From positions 1 through 13,047 of the forward strand of contig CAYWTX010000004.1 of assembly GCA_964461295.1 (NCBI GenBank): a stretch of 13,047 nucleotides of DNA, given 5' to 3'. Position numbers and translations under genes: made by a program. A model generated the notes under the pieces. It was not told where the DNA came from, did not search any database, and saw only the letters and a program-made list of their open reading frames with translations. This document shows, piece after piece, positions 12,811 through 13,047 of this stretch. The stretch's first letter is position 1. Every line of letters starts with the position of its first letter. The stretch comes from CAYWTX01 sp964461295 (lineage in GTDB: Bacteria; Planctomycetota; Phycisphaerae; SM23-33).

Positions 12811-13047
12811 TCTTCAGCCTGAAGGGCTGAGATCCGACAGCCCAGGGCAACGCCCTTGTCATTACCCACATCTTTTCGGGTTGGGCAGTCGCAGGCGCGA
12901 GGTGTGCAAAAAGCACCGGAAAACCGAGGAATCGCTTCCTATGGGCCGAGAAGAAGCCGAAAGGGCAAATTGAGAACGTCAGTTGTATCTGCCGTGTTTA
13001 CAGAGTGTTGCGGAGATGTGGGTAATGACAAGGGCAACGCCCTGGGA
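12811..13047. repeat. Palindromic intergenic repeat split by the miniature element
   Basis: Before insertion the sequence would read as two adjacent hairpins: CAGCC/GGCTG (12815-12819 with 12825-12829) and CCCAGGGC-AAC-GCCCTGGG, an 8-bp stem with a 3-nt loop. The second stem is now cut: its left part ends at 12855 and its right end (TGGGA) lies at 13043-13047. Repeats of this look are, to my recollection, common between genes in planctomycete-type genomes. Confidence 0.6.
12856..13031. mobile_element. 176-bp miniature element with perfect 18-bp terminal inverted repeats
   Basis: TTGTCATTACCCACATCT (12856-12873) is repeated exactly inverted at 13014-13031. The 11-bp sequence GGGCAACGCCC directly flanks both ends (12845-12855 and 13032-13042) in the same orientation, as shown by the AAC loop, which fits a target-site duplication. 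The interior is less GC-rich than the surroundings and has no open frame beyond a 10-codon ATG start (12951). It is therefore a non-autonomous element. The duplicated target has the form GGGN5CCC, the preference known for IS231-type members of the IS4 family, but the terminal repeats are not clearly IS231-like. Confidence 0.82.

Larger units (their letters stand above)
12731..13047. other. Gene-free right edge: spacer, interrupted palindromic repeat and miniature element
   Basis: No gene is supported in these 317 bases. 12731-12810 is plain spacer that must contain the glycosyltransferase promoter, though no convincing boxes were found. 12811 to the window edge is repeat and mobile DNA, described separately. 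Confidence 0.6.

Noticed and set aside
12951..12983. Short ATG frame inside the miniature element as a transposase remnant
   Set aside because: Only 10 codons before a stop, with no recognisable residues; it may mark an internal deletion of a parent element, but this cannot be shown from the window.
1..13047. tRNA, rRNA or known riboswitch genes
   Set aside because: No cloverleaf, rRNA core sequence or riboswitch consensus was recognised on either strand by eye; a covariance-model scan would be needed to exclude them fully.

Overview
The window is GC-rich (about 70 percent by eye) with high G/C at third codon positions, almost all bacterial genes on one strand, many exported or lipid-anchored products and GC-rich dyad repeats between genes. 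The families present (a TAT-exported Gfo/Idh/MocA oxidoreductase with a WDLWLGPAP motif, a DUF5107-like/TPR protein, a GH88/GH105-type glycoside hydrolase, a CsgG-like protein fused to a sugar-binding-like domain) suggest a member of the Planctomycetes/PVC group or a similar carbohydrate-degrading lineage. This assignment is inference from gene content; there is no rRNA or marker gene here.

Layout. Positions 1-5259 hold a tightly packed minus-strand operon, read from right to left: a secreted alpha/beta-hydrolase (2986-5259), a possible 60-residue ORF (2793-2975), a secreted mutarotase-like DUF5107/TPR protein (700-2796) and an ankyrin-repeat lipoprotein that runs off the left edge (<1-694). 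A 109-bp divergent promoter region separates this operon from the only plus-strand gene, a GH88/GH105-like unsaturated-uronyl hydrolase lipoprotein (5369-6640). After a 141-bp convergent spacer come four more minus-strand genes: a CsgG-like plus sugar-binding-like exported protein (6782-8110), a TAT-exported Gfo/Idh/MocA oxidoreductase (8639-9946), a lipoprotein with a phosphatase fold whose HCX5R active site is destroyed (10187-10828), and a GT39-like membrane glycosyltransferase (11105-12730).

How the genes may work together. Eight of the nine calls carry an export signal or membrane segments. The hydrolase, mutarotase-like, GH105-like and oxidoreductase genes fit an extracytoplasmic saccharide-processing locus, possibly for acylated or uronate-containing glycans. 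No SusC/SusD pair, transporter or regulator is present, so the substrate and the functional linkage remain unproven.

The intergenic DNA is the most unusual part. A 176-bp miniature element (12856-13031) has perfect 18-bp terminal inverted repeats and an 11-bp GGGN5CCC target duplication, and it sits inside a palindromic repeat. A second, ~120-bp inverted-repeat element (8161-8280) carries two nested hairpins and is bordered by a CTTAG direct repeat. There is also a 26-bp triple tandem repeat, a pair of REP-like hairpins 58 bp apart, and a 23-bp imperfect inverted repeat filling the convergent spacer. The strongest single protein observation is the pseudophosphatase lipoprotein.
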